Notes: generated by a model from the letters alone, not told the origin. 64,000 nucleotides of DNA from Streptomyces sp. LBL (GCF_029893585.1 NZ_JARXYX010000025.1:62001-126000); one strand, 5' to 3'; shown: positions 1 to 8,571, counted from the first letter of the stretch. A program made the numbers and translations.

Positions 1-645
1 TCCCTGAAGCCGCCGTTCACCGCCGTGCCGGCCCGACTCCAGCCGGAGGTACGGGCCCGGGTCGTCGAACTCGCGGAGAAACTCGGCGCGTTGGGGCACA
101 CGGTCGAGGAGGCCGATCCACCGTACGGTCAGATCGGATTGACGTTCGTCCCCCGCGCCACCGCCGGCATCGCCGAGCGCGTGCGCGAGGCACCCTTCCC
201 CGCACTCCTCGACCGGCGCACCCGGGAGACCGCCCGGCTGGGCGGACTGCTCGGCGGGGCGCCGCTGCGGGCGGCCCGGCGCGCCGAGGCGGTGCTGCAC
301 CGTCGTATCGGACGGTTCTTCACGTCGTACGACGTGATCCTCGCGCCGACCACGGCCGCGCCCCCGCCGCACATCGGCGCCCTGCTGAACCTGCGCGGCC
401 TGGCCACGGAGCGCGCGATCATCGCGGCCTGTCCCTACGCCTGGCCGTGGAACGTGCTGGGCTGGCCCGGCGTCAACGTGCCCGCCGGTTTCGTCTCGGG
501 CGGTCTGCCGGTGGGCGCCCAGCTGCTCGGACCGGCGAACAGCGAGCCGCTGCTGCTCTCGCTCGCCGCGCAGTTGGAGGCGGAACTGCGCTGGCACGAG
601 GCCTGGCCGCCGCAGCCGGTGGTCTCGGATTCCCCCGTCGCATGA
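1..645 (+). CDS. amidase signature family protein, C-terminal part (5' end outside window)
   Basis: The frame is open from the first base, so only the C-terminal ~214 residues are visible. Amidase signature enzymes hydrolyse amide bonds with a Ser-Ser-Lys triad that lies in the missing N-terminal half, so activity cannot be judged. The visible part carries the family's late features: a segment reading FFTSYDVILAPTTA and the WNVLGWPGVNVPAGF stretch, which resembles the conserved substrate-channel region of AS-family amidases. The substrate is unknown. A GTG at position 25 could be mistaken for a start, but the reading continues upstream of it in frame. A second, degraded amidase 3' end lies near 48.2-48.8 kb. 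Confidence 0.85.
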   Translation, partial: SLKPPFTAVPARLQPEVRARVVELAEKLGALGHTVEEADPPYGQIGLTFVPRATAGIAERVREAPFPALLDRRTRETARLGGLLGGAPLRAARRAEAVLHRRIGRFFTSYDVILAPTTAAPPPHIGALLNLRGLATERAIIAACPYAWPWNVLGWPGVNVPAGFVSGGLPVGAQLLGPANSEPLLLSLAAQLEAELRWHEAWPPQPVVSDSPVA

Positions 646-671
646 GGGCCTTCGGCCCGTACCCTGTCGCC

Positions 672-890
672 ATGGACGACGCGTCGATGGTCGGGCTCAT
701 GGGACGGGTCACCGGGACGATCGGGCCCGGGCTGGTCGGTGAGGTGATCGTCCGGGTGCGCGGCGGCGCCGAGCACTTCCTCGCCTACCCGGCCTCCGCC
801 ACGGACCGCATCGAGCGGGGCACGGTGGTCATGGTGGTGGAGTATCTGCCGCCCCGGACGGTCTACGTCACGCCGGCGTACGACAGTTGA
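672..890 (+). CDS. small NfeD-like OB-fold protein
   Basis: This 72-residue protein starts MDDASMVGLMGRVTGTIGPG and is rich in short beta-strand patterns (GEVIVRVRGG, GTVVMVVEYLPPRTVYV). That fits the soluble OB-fold domain found at the C terminus of NfeD proteins. It lacks the membrane segments and protease domain of full-length NfeD. Its position 161 bp upstream of a flotillin gene supports the call, because NfeD-type proteins are habitual genomic partners of flotillins and are thought to help organise membrane microdomains. The function is inferred from fold pattern and neighbourhood. No strong ribosome binding site is visible before the ATG. Confidence 0.7.
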   Translation: MDDASMVGLMGRVTGTIGPGLVGEVIVRVRGGAEHFLAYPASATDRIERGTVVMVVEYLPPRTVYVTPAYDS

Positions 891-1051
891 GCACCGCGGC
901 GGACGACAGGTGAGCTTGCCGCGACGCAGGTGAGAGCCGTTCACGTCAAGGTTTCGACAAGGATCCGCCGACGTCTTCACCCCGGCCCCGCGCAGGCGCA
1001 GACTCCCTTCGTTCGGTGCCGAAAGGGCACCATCAAAAGGGGGCGTAGCCG

Positions 1052-2536
1052 ATGATTGTCGGCGTCGTTGCGGGAGCGGCTGTTGTCGCCGTTCTCGTCG
1101 TGATCGGTCTGTTCAAGATGATGTGGCGGGTCGCCGAACCCAACGAGGCTCTGGTCATCTCCGGTTCCAAGCATCGGACGGAGGGTCTTGAGGAGGGCAT
1201 GGGGTTCCGTATCGTCACCGGGCGCGGCACGCTGGTGCTGCCCGGGGTGCAGGCGGTGCGCAAGATGTCACTCGACCTGAACGAGACCGAACTGCACGTG
1301 GACTGCGTGACCCACCAGGGCATTCCGCTCAAGGTGCGGGGCGTGGTCATCTTCAAGGTGGGCGACGACTTCGTGTCGATCGCCAACGCGGCCCGTCGTT
1401 TCCTCGACCAGCAGAAGCTGATGTCGGAACGAGTGCACAACGTCTTCGCCGGTCATCTGCGGTCCATCGTGGGCGGGTTGACGGTCGAGGACATGATCCG
1501 CGACCGGGAGAAGCTCACCGGACAGACCCGGGCGGCCTGTGGCACGGAGATGGAGAAGCTGGGTCTGATCGTGGACTCGCTGCAGATCCACGAGATCGAG
1601 GACCCGACCGGGTACATCCAGAACCTGGCGATGCCACACGCGGCGGCCGTGCAGCGGGACGCGCGGATAGCTCAGGCGGAGGCGAACCGGCTCGCGACGG
1701 AGGCCGAGCAGCAGTCGTACGCCCGGATGGCCGAGGCGACCCGGGACAGCGAGATCCTCCAGGCCGGCTACCAGGCCGAGCGGGACAAGGCGGGCGCCAA
1801 GTCCCGCCAGGCGGGTCCGCTGGCGGACGCCGCCGCGCGCCAGGAGGTCGTCGTGCAGGAGACGCGGGTGGCGGAGCTGGAAGCCCACCGGCGTGAGCAG
1901 CAGCTTCAGGCCGATGTCCGAAAGCCCGCGGACGCGAAGGCGTACGAGAAGCGGACCCTGGCCGAGGGCGAGCGGGACGCACGGATCTCGGCGGCCCAGG
2001 CCAAGGCGAAGGAGACGGAGCTGGCGTCCGCCGCCGAGGCCACCCGGGTCAAGGCGGCCGCGGGTGCCGAGGCGGAGGCGACCAAGGCACGCGGTGCCGC
2101 GGCTGCCACGGCGACAAGGGCCACCGGTGAGGCCGAGGCGGCGGCGGCACAGGCCAGGGGGCTCGCGGAGGCCGAGGCCACCAAGGCGCAGGGGCTCGCC
2201 GAGGCGGAGGCCATCAAGGCGCGGGCCGCCGCGCTCGCCGAGAACCAGGAGGCGGTGGTCGCCCAGCAACTCGCCGAGAACTGGCCGGAGATCGTGAAGG
2301 CGGGCGCGTCCGCGTTCGGCAGCGTCGACAACATGGTGGTGCTCAACGGCGCCGACGGGATGGCGGACATGCTCGCCAAGGCGCTCACCATGGGCGGCAC
2401 CGGGCTGGGTCTGGCACGTCAGCTGCTGTCGTCGATGAACCAGAACGGGCAGAACGCGAACGGGACGTCGTCGTCTCTGAACGGCTCCGTGCCGCCGCCC
2501 CCGCAGCGGGTACCGGTGGACACGGACAAGGGGTGA
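1052..2536 (+). CDS. flotillin / SPFH-domain membrane scaffold protein
   Basis: 494 residues. An N-terminal hydrophobic anchor (about residues 1-22) is followed by an SPFH/band-7 domain. A long Ala/Glu/Lys-rich segment (about 190-400), typical of the flotillin coiled coil, contains repeats such as AEAEATKA and GLAEAEA. The tail is Asn/Ser/Pro-rich. Flotillins oligomerise at the inner face of the membrane and scaffold functional membrane microdomains. The gene follows a small NfeD-like partner, a common pairing. A purine-rich AAAAGGGGG element lies about 13 bases before the ATG. The coding region ends inside a GGTGAGGC-type repeat that continues downstream. Confidence 0.88.
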   Translation: MIVGVVAGAAVVAVLVVIGLFKMMWRVAEPNEALVISGSKHRTEGLEEGMGFRIVTGRGTLVLPGVQAVRKMSLDLNETELHVDCVTHQGIPLKVRGVVIFKVGDDFVSIANAARRFLDQQKLMSERVHNVFAGHLRSIVGGLTVEDMIRDREKLTGQTRAACGTEMEKLGLIVDSLQIHEIEDPTGYIQNLAMPHAAAVQRDARIAQAEANRLATEAEQQSYARMAEATRDSEILQAGYQAERDKAGAKSRQAGPLADAAARQEVVVQETRVAELEAHRREQQLQADVRKPADAKAYEKRTLAEGERDARISAAQAKAKETELASAAEATRVKAAAGAEAEATKARGAAAATATRATGEAEAAAAQARGLAEAEATKAQGLAEAEAIKARAAALAENQEAVVAQQLAENWPEIVKAGASAFGSVDNMVVLNGADGMADMLAKALTMGGTGLGLARQLLSSMNQNGQNANGTSSSLNGSVPPPPQRVPVDTDKG

Positions 2537-2549
2537 GGCGTTCCGGGGT

Positions 2550-2620
2550 GGTTCCGGCCGGGGGGTGAGGCGCACGGTTCCGGCCGGGGGTGAGGCGCAC
2601 GGGCCCACCGGGAGTGAGGC
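2550..2620. repeat. near-tandem 25-26 bp repeats after the flotillin stop
   Basis: Two almost identical copies (2550-2575 and 2576-2600) each end in GGTGAGGCGCAC. A degenerate third copy follows to about 2620. The GGGGTGAGGCG core also covers the flotillin stop codon itself. The tract is very G-rich on this strand. No gene is seen in it. Confidence 0.8.
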
Positions 2621-2676
2621 GGTCCCGGCCGGGGGGCGGGGCGCTCGGGCCGGAGCGCAAGCTCTAACGTGACCCC

Positions 2677-3123
2677 GTGACTGCCTTCACCGAAGAGAAC
2701 GTTCCCGGCCGGTCCGGCCCCTCCGCCACCACCGAGGCCGACCCCCGTGAGGTGGGCCGGGTGCGCACGGAGTACTCGCCCGCGCACGACGGGGACCCGG
2801 ATCCCGGCGAGATCGTCTGGACCTGGGTCCCCTACGAGGAGAACGACGGCCGGGGCAAGGACCGCCCGGTGCTCGTCGTCGCCCGCGAGGCCGGCGGCAC
2901 CTTCCTCGCCGTCCAGTTGTCGAGCAAGCGGCATGACGGCGACCGCGAGTGGGTGCCGATCGGCAGCGGGCCCTGGGACCGGACGGGGCGTGACTCCTGG
3001 GTCGACGTGGACCGCGTCCTGCGCCTGCACGAGGCCGGCATGCGCCGCGAGGCCTGCGCCCTGGACCGCATGCGGTTCAACCTGGTCCGGCACCGGCTGG
3101 GAGAACGTTACGGCTGGAGCTGA
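2677..3123 (+). CDS. PemK/MazF-type toxin-fold protein
   Basis: 148 residues with a GTG start. After an unstructured N terminus of roughly 30 residues, the protein reads GEIVWTWVPYEE, then KDRPVLVVA and FLAVQLSSK, which is the beta-barrel pattern of the PemK/MazF/CcdB family. It continues with WVDVDRVLRLH and ends with a helical tail. Classical members are sequence-specific mRNA endoribonucleases paired with an antitoxin. No antitoxin-like gene precedes or follows it: upstream is 140 bp of repeats after flotillin, downstream a 609 bp gap. Solitary homologues of this type are common in actinomycetes and may not be toxins, so the family call is good and the toxin role uncertain. Confidence 0.75.
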   Translation: MTAFTEENVPGRSGPSATTEADPREVGRVRTEYSPAHDGDPDPGEIVWTWVPYEENDGRGKDRPVLVVAREAGGTFLAVQLSSKRHDGDREWVPIGSGPWDRTGRDSWVDVDRVLRLHEAGMRREACALDRMRFNLVRHRLGERYGWS

Positions 3124-3303
3124 CCGAGCGGGCCCCCGGTCCGGCCGCCGCTCCCGCCGCCCGATCGGGGGGGGGAGCGGAAACCGACGATTACGGGCCC
3201 ATACCGACGGTTCAGCCACAGCCGACGGCATCGCCGGGACGTCCACCGGCCCCGGCCCGTACATCCGCGTACCGGCCCGGGCCGCCTCGACAGCTGCGGC
3301 GAC

Positions 3304-3357
3304 GGCTGCGGCTGCGGCTGCGGCTGCGGCTGCGGCTGCGGCTGCGGCTGCGGCTGC
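3304..3357. repeat. (GGCTGC)9 microsatellite
   Basis: Nine perfect head-to-tail copies of the hexamer GGCTGC, preceded by one interrupted unit. The repeat is intergenic, about 375 bp upstream of egtA. Perfect hexamer arrays of this length are prone to slippage. Confidence 0.95.
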
Positions 3358-3438
3358 GCGAACTCGTGCTCGGACGGCGCCCGACAGAAACCGGCCACCA
3401 CGATCTGCTGCGTCTCGCGCGCGACGCCGCGCAGGCGC

Positions 3439-3475
3439 GCGGTCATGGCGCCACCCCCGTGCGCGCCATGACCGC
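3439..3475. repeat. 13 bp perfect inverted repeat upstream of egtA
   Basis: GCGGTCATGGCGC at 3439-3451 is the exact reverse complement of 3463-3475, with an 11-base loop. It could be a transcript hairpin or a protein-binding dyad. It lies 258 bp upstream of the egtA start and has no T-run, so it is not a typical intrinsic terminator. Confidence 0.75.
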
Positions 3476-3732
3476 CCGCCGCTCGGCCTCCCCCGTCGTG
3501 CTCAAGCCCGCATCCTGCGCGATTCTGGTCATGGGTGCAACGAGTTTTCCCGGCACCGGGACATGCGGAAAACTCCTCGAAGACACCTCGGAAACGGAGA
3601 TCACCGGCCCCCTGTGACGACGATGTGCCCCCTTGTGCGGATCGGCGCGAGTGGTCTTGGGTGGGACGGTGGTACGGACCGCCGGCCAGGACCCTGGTCG
3701 GCAGCATGCTGGAATCTCAGGAGGATCCCGAC

Positions 3733-5034
3733 ATGTCCGATTCAAAGACTGACTGTACGGAACCCCGTATCGCGGTCACGGAACCCGAGGTGGAGGCCCT
3801 GGTCCGGGGCATCTGCTTCAAGACCGGACCGCCCCGGAAGCTCGGTGTCGAGGTGGAATGGATCGTCCACGAGCTGAGCACACCGCGGCTCCCCGTGACA
3901 CCCGAACGGCTCGAAGCGGCGTACGCCGCACTGCGGAGCGTGCCCCTGAGGTCGCCGCTCACCATCGAGCCCGGCGGCCAGCTGGAACTGAGCTCGCCGC
4001 CCGCCGCCTCCCTGACGGAGTGCATCAGTACCGTCTCCGCCGACCTGGACGCCGTCCGCACGGTCCTGGCCGAGCACGGTCTCGGTCTCGTCGGCGTCGG
4101 CCAGGATCCCTGGCATCCGCCCCGCCGGTTCCTGCGGGAACCGCGCTACGACGCCATGGAGACCCACCTCGACCGCACCGGGCCCGCCGGCCGCGCCATG
4201 ATGTGCACCTCGGCCTCCGTCCAGGTGTGCCTGGACGCCGGGCACGAGGAGCCGGGCCCGCTCGGCTTCGGGCGGCGCTGGTGGCTGGCGCACCACCTGG
4301 GCCCGGTCCTGGTGGCCGCGTTCGCCAACTCCCCGATGGCCGCATCCGAGCCCACCGGCTGGCTCTCCACCCGGCAGCTGCTGTGGATGGAGATAGGCGC
4401 CGGCCGCGCGGGCGCGCCCCCGCTGGACATGGACCCGCGCACCGCGTGGGCCCGGCACGTTCTGGACGCCCCGGTGATGTGCGTGCGGCGGGACGGCGGC
4501 CCGTGGGACGTGCCCGAGGGGCTGACGTTCCGGGAGTGGACCCGGTCGCGGGCGCCCAGGCCGCCGACCCAAGAGGATCTCGACTACCACCTCACCACGC
4601 TGTTCCCGCCCGTCCGACCGCGCGGGCATCTCGAACTGCGCATGATCGACGCGCAGCCCGGCGACGACGGGTGGATCGTGCCGCTCGCCGTCACGACGGC
4701 CCTCTTCGACGACCCGGAGGCCGCCGAGACCGCCTACCGGATCGTGAAGCCCCTGGCCGAACGGGGTCTGTCGCTGCCCGCACCGCACAATCCGCTGTGG
4801 CTCGACGCGGCCCGGCAGGGCCTGCGCGACCCCGAACTGCACGAGACGGCCGTCGCCTGCTTCGCGACGGCTTTGGAGGCCCTGCCCCGGCTGGGCGCCG
4901 CCGCCGAGGTGACGGACGCCGTCCGGGCGTACCAGGACCGCTATGTCGTCCCGGGCCGCTGCCCCGCCGACGATCTGCTCGACCACCTGCGCGCCACGGA
5001 TGGTCGCGCTCACGGGAAGGACATCAGCACATGA
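3733..5034 (+). CDS. egtA: glutamate-cysteine ligase EgtA (ergothioneine pathway)
   Basis: 433 residues. EgtA makes gamma-glutamylcysteine, the sulfur donor that EgtB uses in ergothioneine synthesis. It belongs to the ATP-dependent carboxylate-amine ligases of the GCS2 type. The motif GVEVEW (residues 38-43) and GGQLELSSPP (81-90) match the glutamate-binding core of this family. The chosen ATG has a CAGGAGG ribosome binding site seven bases upstream. The frame stays open 198 bases further, but without a comparable site. It is the first gene of the egtABCD operon and its stop overlaps the egtB start (ATGA). The order and overlaps make the assignment strong. Confidence 0.93.
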   Translation: MSDSKTDCTEPRIAVTEPEVEALVRGICFKTGPPRKLGVEVEWIVHELSTPRLPVTPERLEAAYAALRSVPLRSPLTIEPGGQLELSSPPAASLTECISTVSADLDAVRTVLAEHGLGLVGVGQDPWHPPRRFLREPRYDAMETHLDRTGPAGRAMMCTSASVQVCLDAGHEEPGPLGFGRRWWLAHHLGPVLVAAFANSPMAASEPTGWLSTRQLLWMEIGAGRAGAPPLDMDPRTAWARHVLDAPVMCVRRDGGPWDVPEGLTFREWTRSRAPRPPTQEDLDYHLTTLFPPVRPRGHLELRMIDAQPGDDGWIVPLAVTTALFDDPEAAETAYRIVKPLAERGLSLPAPHNPLWLDAARQGLRDPELHETAVACFATALEALPRLGAAAEVTDAVRAYQDRYVVPGRCPADDLLDHLRATDGRAHGKDIST

Positions 5035-6446
5035 CCGACCCCGCCTTCGACACCGATCGCGGTGCCGGTCCCGGCACCGGCACCGGGCTCGGCACCGGGC
5101 TCGGTGTCGATACCAGTACCGGTACCGCCGATCCGACCCCGTCGCTCGACGCCGAGGCCTTCCGCGACCGGGCGCTGAACACCCTCGTCACCGCGCGGGA
5201 GCGCACCACGCTCCTCACCAGCTGCGTGGAGGAGCCCGACCTGACCGCCCAGCACTCCCCGCTCATGTCGCCGCTGGTGTGGGACCTCGCCCACATCGGC
5301 AACCAGGAGGAGCAGTGGCTGCTGCGGACCGTCGCCGGGCAGGAGGCGATACGGCCCGAGATCGACAGCATCTACGACGCCTTCGAGCACCCGCGCTCCG
5401 AACGGCCCTCCCTGCCCCTGCTGGCACCGCGTGAGGCCCGCTCGTACGCGGCGGACGTGCGGGGCCGGGTGCTGGACGTGCTGGAGCGGACCGCGTTCCA
5501 CGGGACGCGGCTCACGGAGGCGGGTTTCGCCTTCGGGATGATCGCGCAGCACGAACAGCAGCACGACGAGACGATGCTGATCACCCATCAGCTCCGCACC
5601 GGCCCACCGGTCCTGACCACCCCCGATCCGGACCCGGTCCCGCTGTTCACCGGCCCGGTCGAAGTCCTCGTCCCGGGCGGGCCGTTCACCATGGGGACCT
5701 CCACCGAGCCGTGGGCGCTGGACAACGAACGCCCGGCGCACCGGCGCGAGGTGGCGCCCTTCCACATCGACACGACGCCGGTGACGAACGCCGCCTACCA
5801 GGCGTTCATCGAGGACGGCGGCTACGACGACGAGCGCTGGTGGGAACCCGCGGGCTGGGCCCACGTCCGACAGCACTCCCTCCACGCGCCGCTGTTCTGG
5901 CGCCGGGACGGCAAGCAGTGGCTGCGGCGCCGCTTCGGCGTCACCGAGGTCGTACCACCCGACGAGCCGGTGCTGCACGTGTGCTGGTACGAGGCCGACG
6001 CGTACGCCCGCTGGGCCGGGCGCCGGCTGCCCTCCGAGGCCGAGTGGGAGAAGGCGGCCCGGTACGACCCGGCCGGCGACCGTTCGACGCGCTATCCGTG
6101 GGGCGACGCGGACCCGGCGCCCGAGCACGCCAACCTGGGGCAGCGGCATCTGCGTCCGGCGCCCGCCGGTAGTTACCCGGAGGGCGAATCGCCGCTCGGG
6201 GTAAGGCAGTTGATCGGCGACGTGTGGGAGTGGACGGCGAGCGACTTCCTGCCGTACCCGGGATTCCGGACCTTCCCGTACAAGGAGTACTCGGAGGTCT
6301 TCTTCGGCCCCGGCCACAAGGTGCTGCGCGGCGGTTCGTTCGCCGTGGACGCGGTGGCCTGCCGGGGCACGTTCCGCAACTGGGACCTTCCGATCCGGCG
6401 GCAGATCTTCTCCGGGTTCCGTACGGCCCGCTCGGTGGCCGTCTGA
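5031..6446 (+). CDS. egtB: ergothioneine biosynthesis sulfoxide synthase EgtB
   Basis: 471 residues. EgtB is a non-heme iron enzyme that joins gamma-glutamylcysteine to hercynine with oxygen. The N-terminal DinB-like domain has the expected iron ligands: His88 in DLAHIG, and His174 and His178 in AQHEQQHDE. The C-terminal formylglycine-generating-enzyme-like domain shows GGPFTMGT, LPSEAEWEKAARY and VWEWTASDF, and ends LRGGSF...FSGFR. The start overlaps the egtA stop by four bases. Residues 11-36 form a Gly/Thr-rich stretch encoded by GGCACCGGGCTC-type direct repeats. This stretch precedes the conserved domain and is probably disordered. Confidence 0.95.
   Translation: MTDPAFDTDRGAGPGTGTGLGTGLGVDTSTGTADPTPSLDAEAFRDRALNTLVTARERTTLLTSCVEEPDLTAQHSPLMSPLVWDLAHIGNQEEQWLLRTVAGQEAIRPEIDSIYDAFEHPRSERPSLPLLAPREARSYAADVRGRVLDVLERTAFHGTRLTEAGFAFGMIAQHEQQHDETMLITHQLRTGPPVLTTPDPDPVPLFTGPVEVLVPGGPFTMGTSTEPWALDNERPAHRREVAPFHIDTTPVTNAAYQAFIEDGGYDDERWWEPAGWAHVRQHSLHAPLFWRRDGKQWLRRRFGVTEVVPPDEPVLHVCWYEADAYARWAGRRLPSEAEWEKAARYDPAGDRSTRYPWGDADPAPEHANLGQRHLRPAPAGSYPEGESPLGVRQLIGDVWEWTASDFLPYPGFRTFPYKEYSEVFFGPGHKVLRGGSFAVDAVACRGTFRNWDLPIRRQIFSGFRTARSVAV
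5071..5130 (+). repeat. GGCACCGGGCTC-type repeat in the egtB 5' coding region
   Basis: Two copies of a 12-base unit, GGCACCGGGCTC, are flanked by degenerate GGTACC/GGCACC hexamers. They encode an alternating Gly-Thr and Gly-Leu tract near the EgtB N terminus. The same hexamer vocabulary recurs at 11.25 kb. Confidence 0.75.
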
Positions 6447-7273
6447 TGTGCCGTCACCTGGCCTGTCTGGGCCCGTCGGAGCCGCTCGGCCGGATCCTGG
6501 TCGAGCCGCCGCACAGTCTCTACCGGCAGTCGTGGGCACCGAGGCGGCAGCGGCACGGAACGGTCAACGCCGATGGTTTCGGGGTGGGTTGGTACGCGGA
6601 CGGTGATCCGGTACCGGCCCGCTACCGCCGTGCCGGGCCCATCTGGGCGGACCAGTCCTTTGCCGACCTGGCCCGGGTCGTGCGCTCGGGCGCGGTGCTC
6701 GCCGCCGTACGGGACGCGACCCTGGCGGGAGCGGACGCGGAGGCCGCGGCGGCGCCGTTCGCCGCGGGCACGTGGCTGTTCAGCCACAACGGTGCGGTCG
6801 CCGGCTGGCCGGGCTCGCTGGCACCCCTGGTGGCGGGCCTGCCCGCCACCGACGTGCTGTCGCTGGAGGCGCGCAACGACTCGGCCCTCGTGTGGGCGCT
6901 GGTCCTGGCCCGGCTGCGGGGCGGCGACGAGGAGGGCCAGGCCCTCGCCGACACGGTCCTGGAGGTCGCCGCGGCAGCCCCCGCCTCCCGGCTCAACCTG
7001 CTGCTCACCAACGGCGAGACCATCTGCGCGACCGCCTGGGGCGACACCCTCTGGTACCTCTCGGAGCCCGGCCGCCGCACGGTCGTGGCCTCCGAGCCCT
7101 ACGACGACGACCCGCACTGGCAGGAGGTCCCCGACCGCACCCTGCTCGCGGCGAGCCGCACGGACGTGCTGCTCACCCCGCTCAAGGATCCGAGCGACGC
7201 ACTGGCACCCTCCCCCACGCCCGGTTCCGCTCACGCGGGGGCGCCCCCCGAACCCAAGGAGCCCAGCACGTGA
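6446..7273 (+). CDS. egtC: gamma-glutamyl-hercynylcysteine sulfoxide hydrolase EgtC
   Basis: 275 residues. EgtC removes the gamma-glutamyl group from the EgtB product. It is an N-terminal-nucleophile class II glutamine amidotransferase. The protein begins MCRHLACLG, placing the catalytic Cys at position 2 after Met removal, and NADGFGVGWYAD and FSHNGAVAGW are the conserved amidotransferase motifs. The gene overlaps the egtB stop by one base (TGATG). The C-terminal 25 residues are Pro/Ala-rich and likely disordered. Confidence 0.95.
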   Translation: MCRHLACLGPSEPLGRILVEPPHSLYRQSWAPRRQRHGTVNADGFGVGWYADGDPVPARYRRAGPIWADQSFADLARVVRSGAVLAAVRDATLAGADAEAAAAPFAAGTWLFSHNGAVAGWPGSLAPLVAGLPATDVLSLEARNDSALVWALVLARLRGGDEEGQALADTVLEVAAAAPASRLNLLLTNGETICATAWGDTLWYLSEPGRRTVVASEPYDDDPHWQEVPDRTLLAASRTDVLLTPLKDPSDALAPSPTPGSAHAGAPPEPKEPST

Positions 7274-8232
7274 GCCCGTTCCTCCTCACCCGCACCCTGC
7301 CCGAGGACGCCACGGACGCCGCCCTGCGCGCCGACGTCCTCCGGGGCCTGGCCCACACCCCCAGGACGCTGCCGCCGAAGTGGTTCTACGACGCCCACGG
7401 CAGCGACCTGTTCGAGCAGATCACCGAGTTGCCCGAGTACTATCCGACGCGCGCCGAGCGGGAGATCCTGATCGCCCGTTCCGGCGAGATCGCGGCGGCG
7501 ACCGGCGCCCGCACCCTGATCGAACTGGGCTCCGGCTCCTCGGAGAAGACCCGCCATCCGATCGAGGCGCTCACCGGTCTGCACACGTACGTCCCCGTCG
7601 ACGTCAGCGAGAGCGCGCTCACTCAGGCGGGTCACGCGCTCATCGCCGAGCGGCCGGGGCTGGAGGTGCACGCGCTGATCGCCGACTTCACCGCGCCCCT
7701 GACGCTGCCGGACACGCCCGGCCCACGACTGGTGGCCTTCCTCGGCGGCACGATCGGCAATCTGCTGCCGGCCGAACGGGCCGCGTTCCTGGCCTCCGTC
7801 CGTGCCCTGCTCTCCCCGGGTGACGCGCTGCTCCTCGGCACCGACCTGGTCAAGGACGAGAAGGTCCTGGTGAGGGCGTACGACGACGCTGCGGGGGTGA
7901 CGGCCGCGTTCAACAAGAACGTCCTGACGGTCGTCAACCGCGAGCTGGGCGCCGACTTCGATCCCCGTGCCTTCGATCATGTGGCCGTGTGGGACGCGGA
8001 GAACGAGTGGATCGAGATGCGGCTGCGCTCCCGTACGGAGCAGATCGTGAAGATTCCCGCGCTGGACCTCACGGTCGACTTCGCGGCGGGCGAGGACATC
8101 CGCACCGAGGTGTCGGCCAAGTTCCGTAAGGAGGGCGTACGCGCCGAACTGTCTTCGGCGGGCCTCGACCTGGCCCGCTGGTGGACGGACGACGAGGGCC
8201 GTTTCGCGCTGTCGCTCAGCGTGGCGCGGTGA
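7270..8232 (+). CDS. egtD: L-histidine N-alpha-methyltransferase EgtD
   Basis: 320 residues, the usual EgtD length. It trimethylates histidine to hercynine with S-adenosylmethionine, the first committed step of the pathway. Visible features are KWFYDAHGSDLFEQITELPEY near residues 37-57 as in the DUF2260/EgtD family, YYPTRAE (57-63), and the SAM-binding loop ELGSGSSEKT (85-94). The GTG start overlaps the egtC stop (GTGA). No egtE beta-lyase follows. In streptomycetes the last C-S cleavage is generally thought to be done by an enzyme encoded elsewhere. Confidence 0.96.
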   Translation: MSPFLLTRTLPEDATDAALRADVLRGLAHTPRTLPPKWFYDAHGSDLFEQITELPEYYPTRAEREILIARSGEIAAATGARTLIELGSGSSEKTRHPIEALTGLHTYVPVDVSESALTQAGHALIAERPGLEVHALIADFTAPLTLPDTPGPRLVAFLGGTIGNLLPAERAAFLASVRALLSPGDALLLGTDLVKDEKVLVRAYDDAAGVTAAFNKNVLTVVNRELGADFDPRAFDHVAVWDAENEWIEMRLRSRTEQIVKIPALDLTVDFAAGEDIRTEVSAKFRKEGVRAELSSAGLDLARWWTDDEGRFALSLSVAR

Positions 8233-8355
8233 GAGCGGATGTCGGGCCGTCTCGCGCTCCGCCGCGGCTTGGGGCACGGTGGAGTGGCGCGCCCCAACAC
8301 GCCCGGACGCGCCCGCCACAGGTGACCTTGCCGTCACCGCGTAGAGGAGCCCCGC

Positions 8356-8571
8356 ATGTCGAACCACACGTACCGGGTCACGGAGATCGTCGGCACCTCG
8401 CCCGAGAGTGTCGACCAAGCCGTCCGCAACGGCGTCGCCCGTGCCTCCCAAACCCTCCGCAACCTGGACTGGTTCGAGATCACCCAGGTGCGGGGCCAGA
8501 TCGAAGACGGACAGGTGGCGCACTGGCAGGTCGGCCTGAAGGTCGGCTTCCGGCTGGAGGAGTCGGACTGA
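8356..8571 (+). CDS. dodecin family flavin-binding protein
   Basis: 71 residues beginning MSNHTYRVTEIVGTSPESV. This is the characteristic dodecin fold of a short beta-alpha-beta-beta sandwich with DWFEITQVRGQIEDG. Dodecins assemble into hollow dodecamers that store or buffer flavins, and some bind CoA. A GAGGAG ribosome binding site precedes the ATG. The gene stands alone 123 bp after egtD and its last codons begin a short tandem repeat that continues past the stop. Confidence 0.95.
   Translation: MSNHTYRVTEIVGTSPESVDQAVRNGVARASQTLRNLDWFEITQVRGQIEDGQVAHWQVGLKVGFRLEESD

Larger units (their letters stand above)
3124..3732. other. 609 bp gap with microsatellite and inverted repeat
   Basis: No convincing gene is seen between the PemK-like gene and egtA. 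The stretch holds a GGCTGC hexanucleotide microsatellite (3304-3357), a 13 bp inverted repeat (3439-3475) and presumably the promoter of the ergothioneine operon. Open frames here give low-complexity poly-Ala or Gln-Pro translations and are attributed to the repeat. Confidence 0.7.

Noticed and set aside
1268..2608. Large minus-strand frame opposite flotillin
   Set aside because: Flotillin has clear domain signatures, and the opposite frame is a G/C third-position shadow of it.
3108..3707. Minus-strand frame encoding Gln-Pro repeats
   Set aside because: It is created by the hexanucleotide repeat and lacks a ribosome binding site.
2747..3877. Long plus-strand frame with a poly-alanine run
   Set aside because: It covers the PemK gene in another frame, crosses the GGCTGC microsatellite and overlaps the egtA start; the translation is low complexity with no family match.
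3858..5030. 5' extension of egtB through egtA
   Set aside because: The extension is the out-of-frame image of egtA; the ATGA overlap gives the normal EgtB length.
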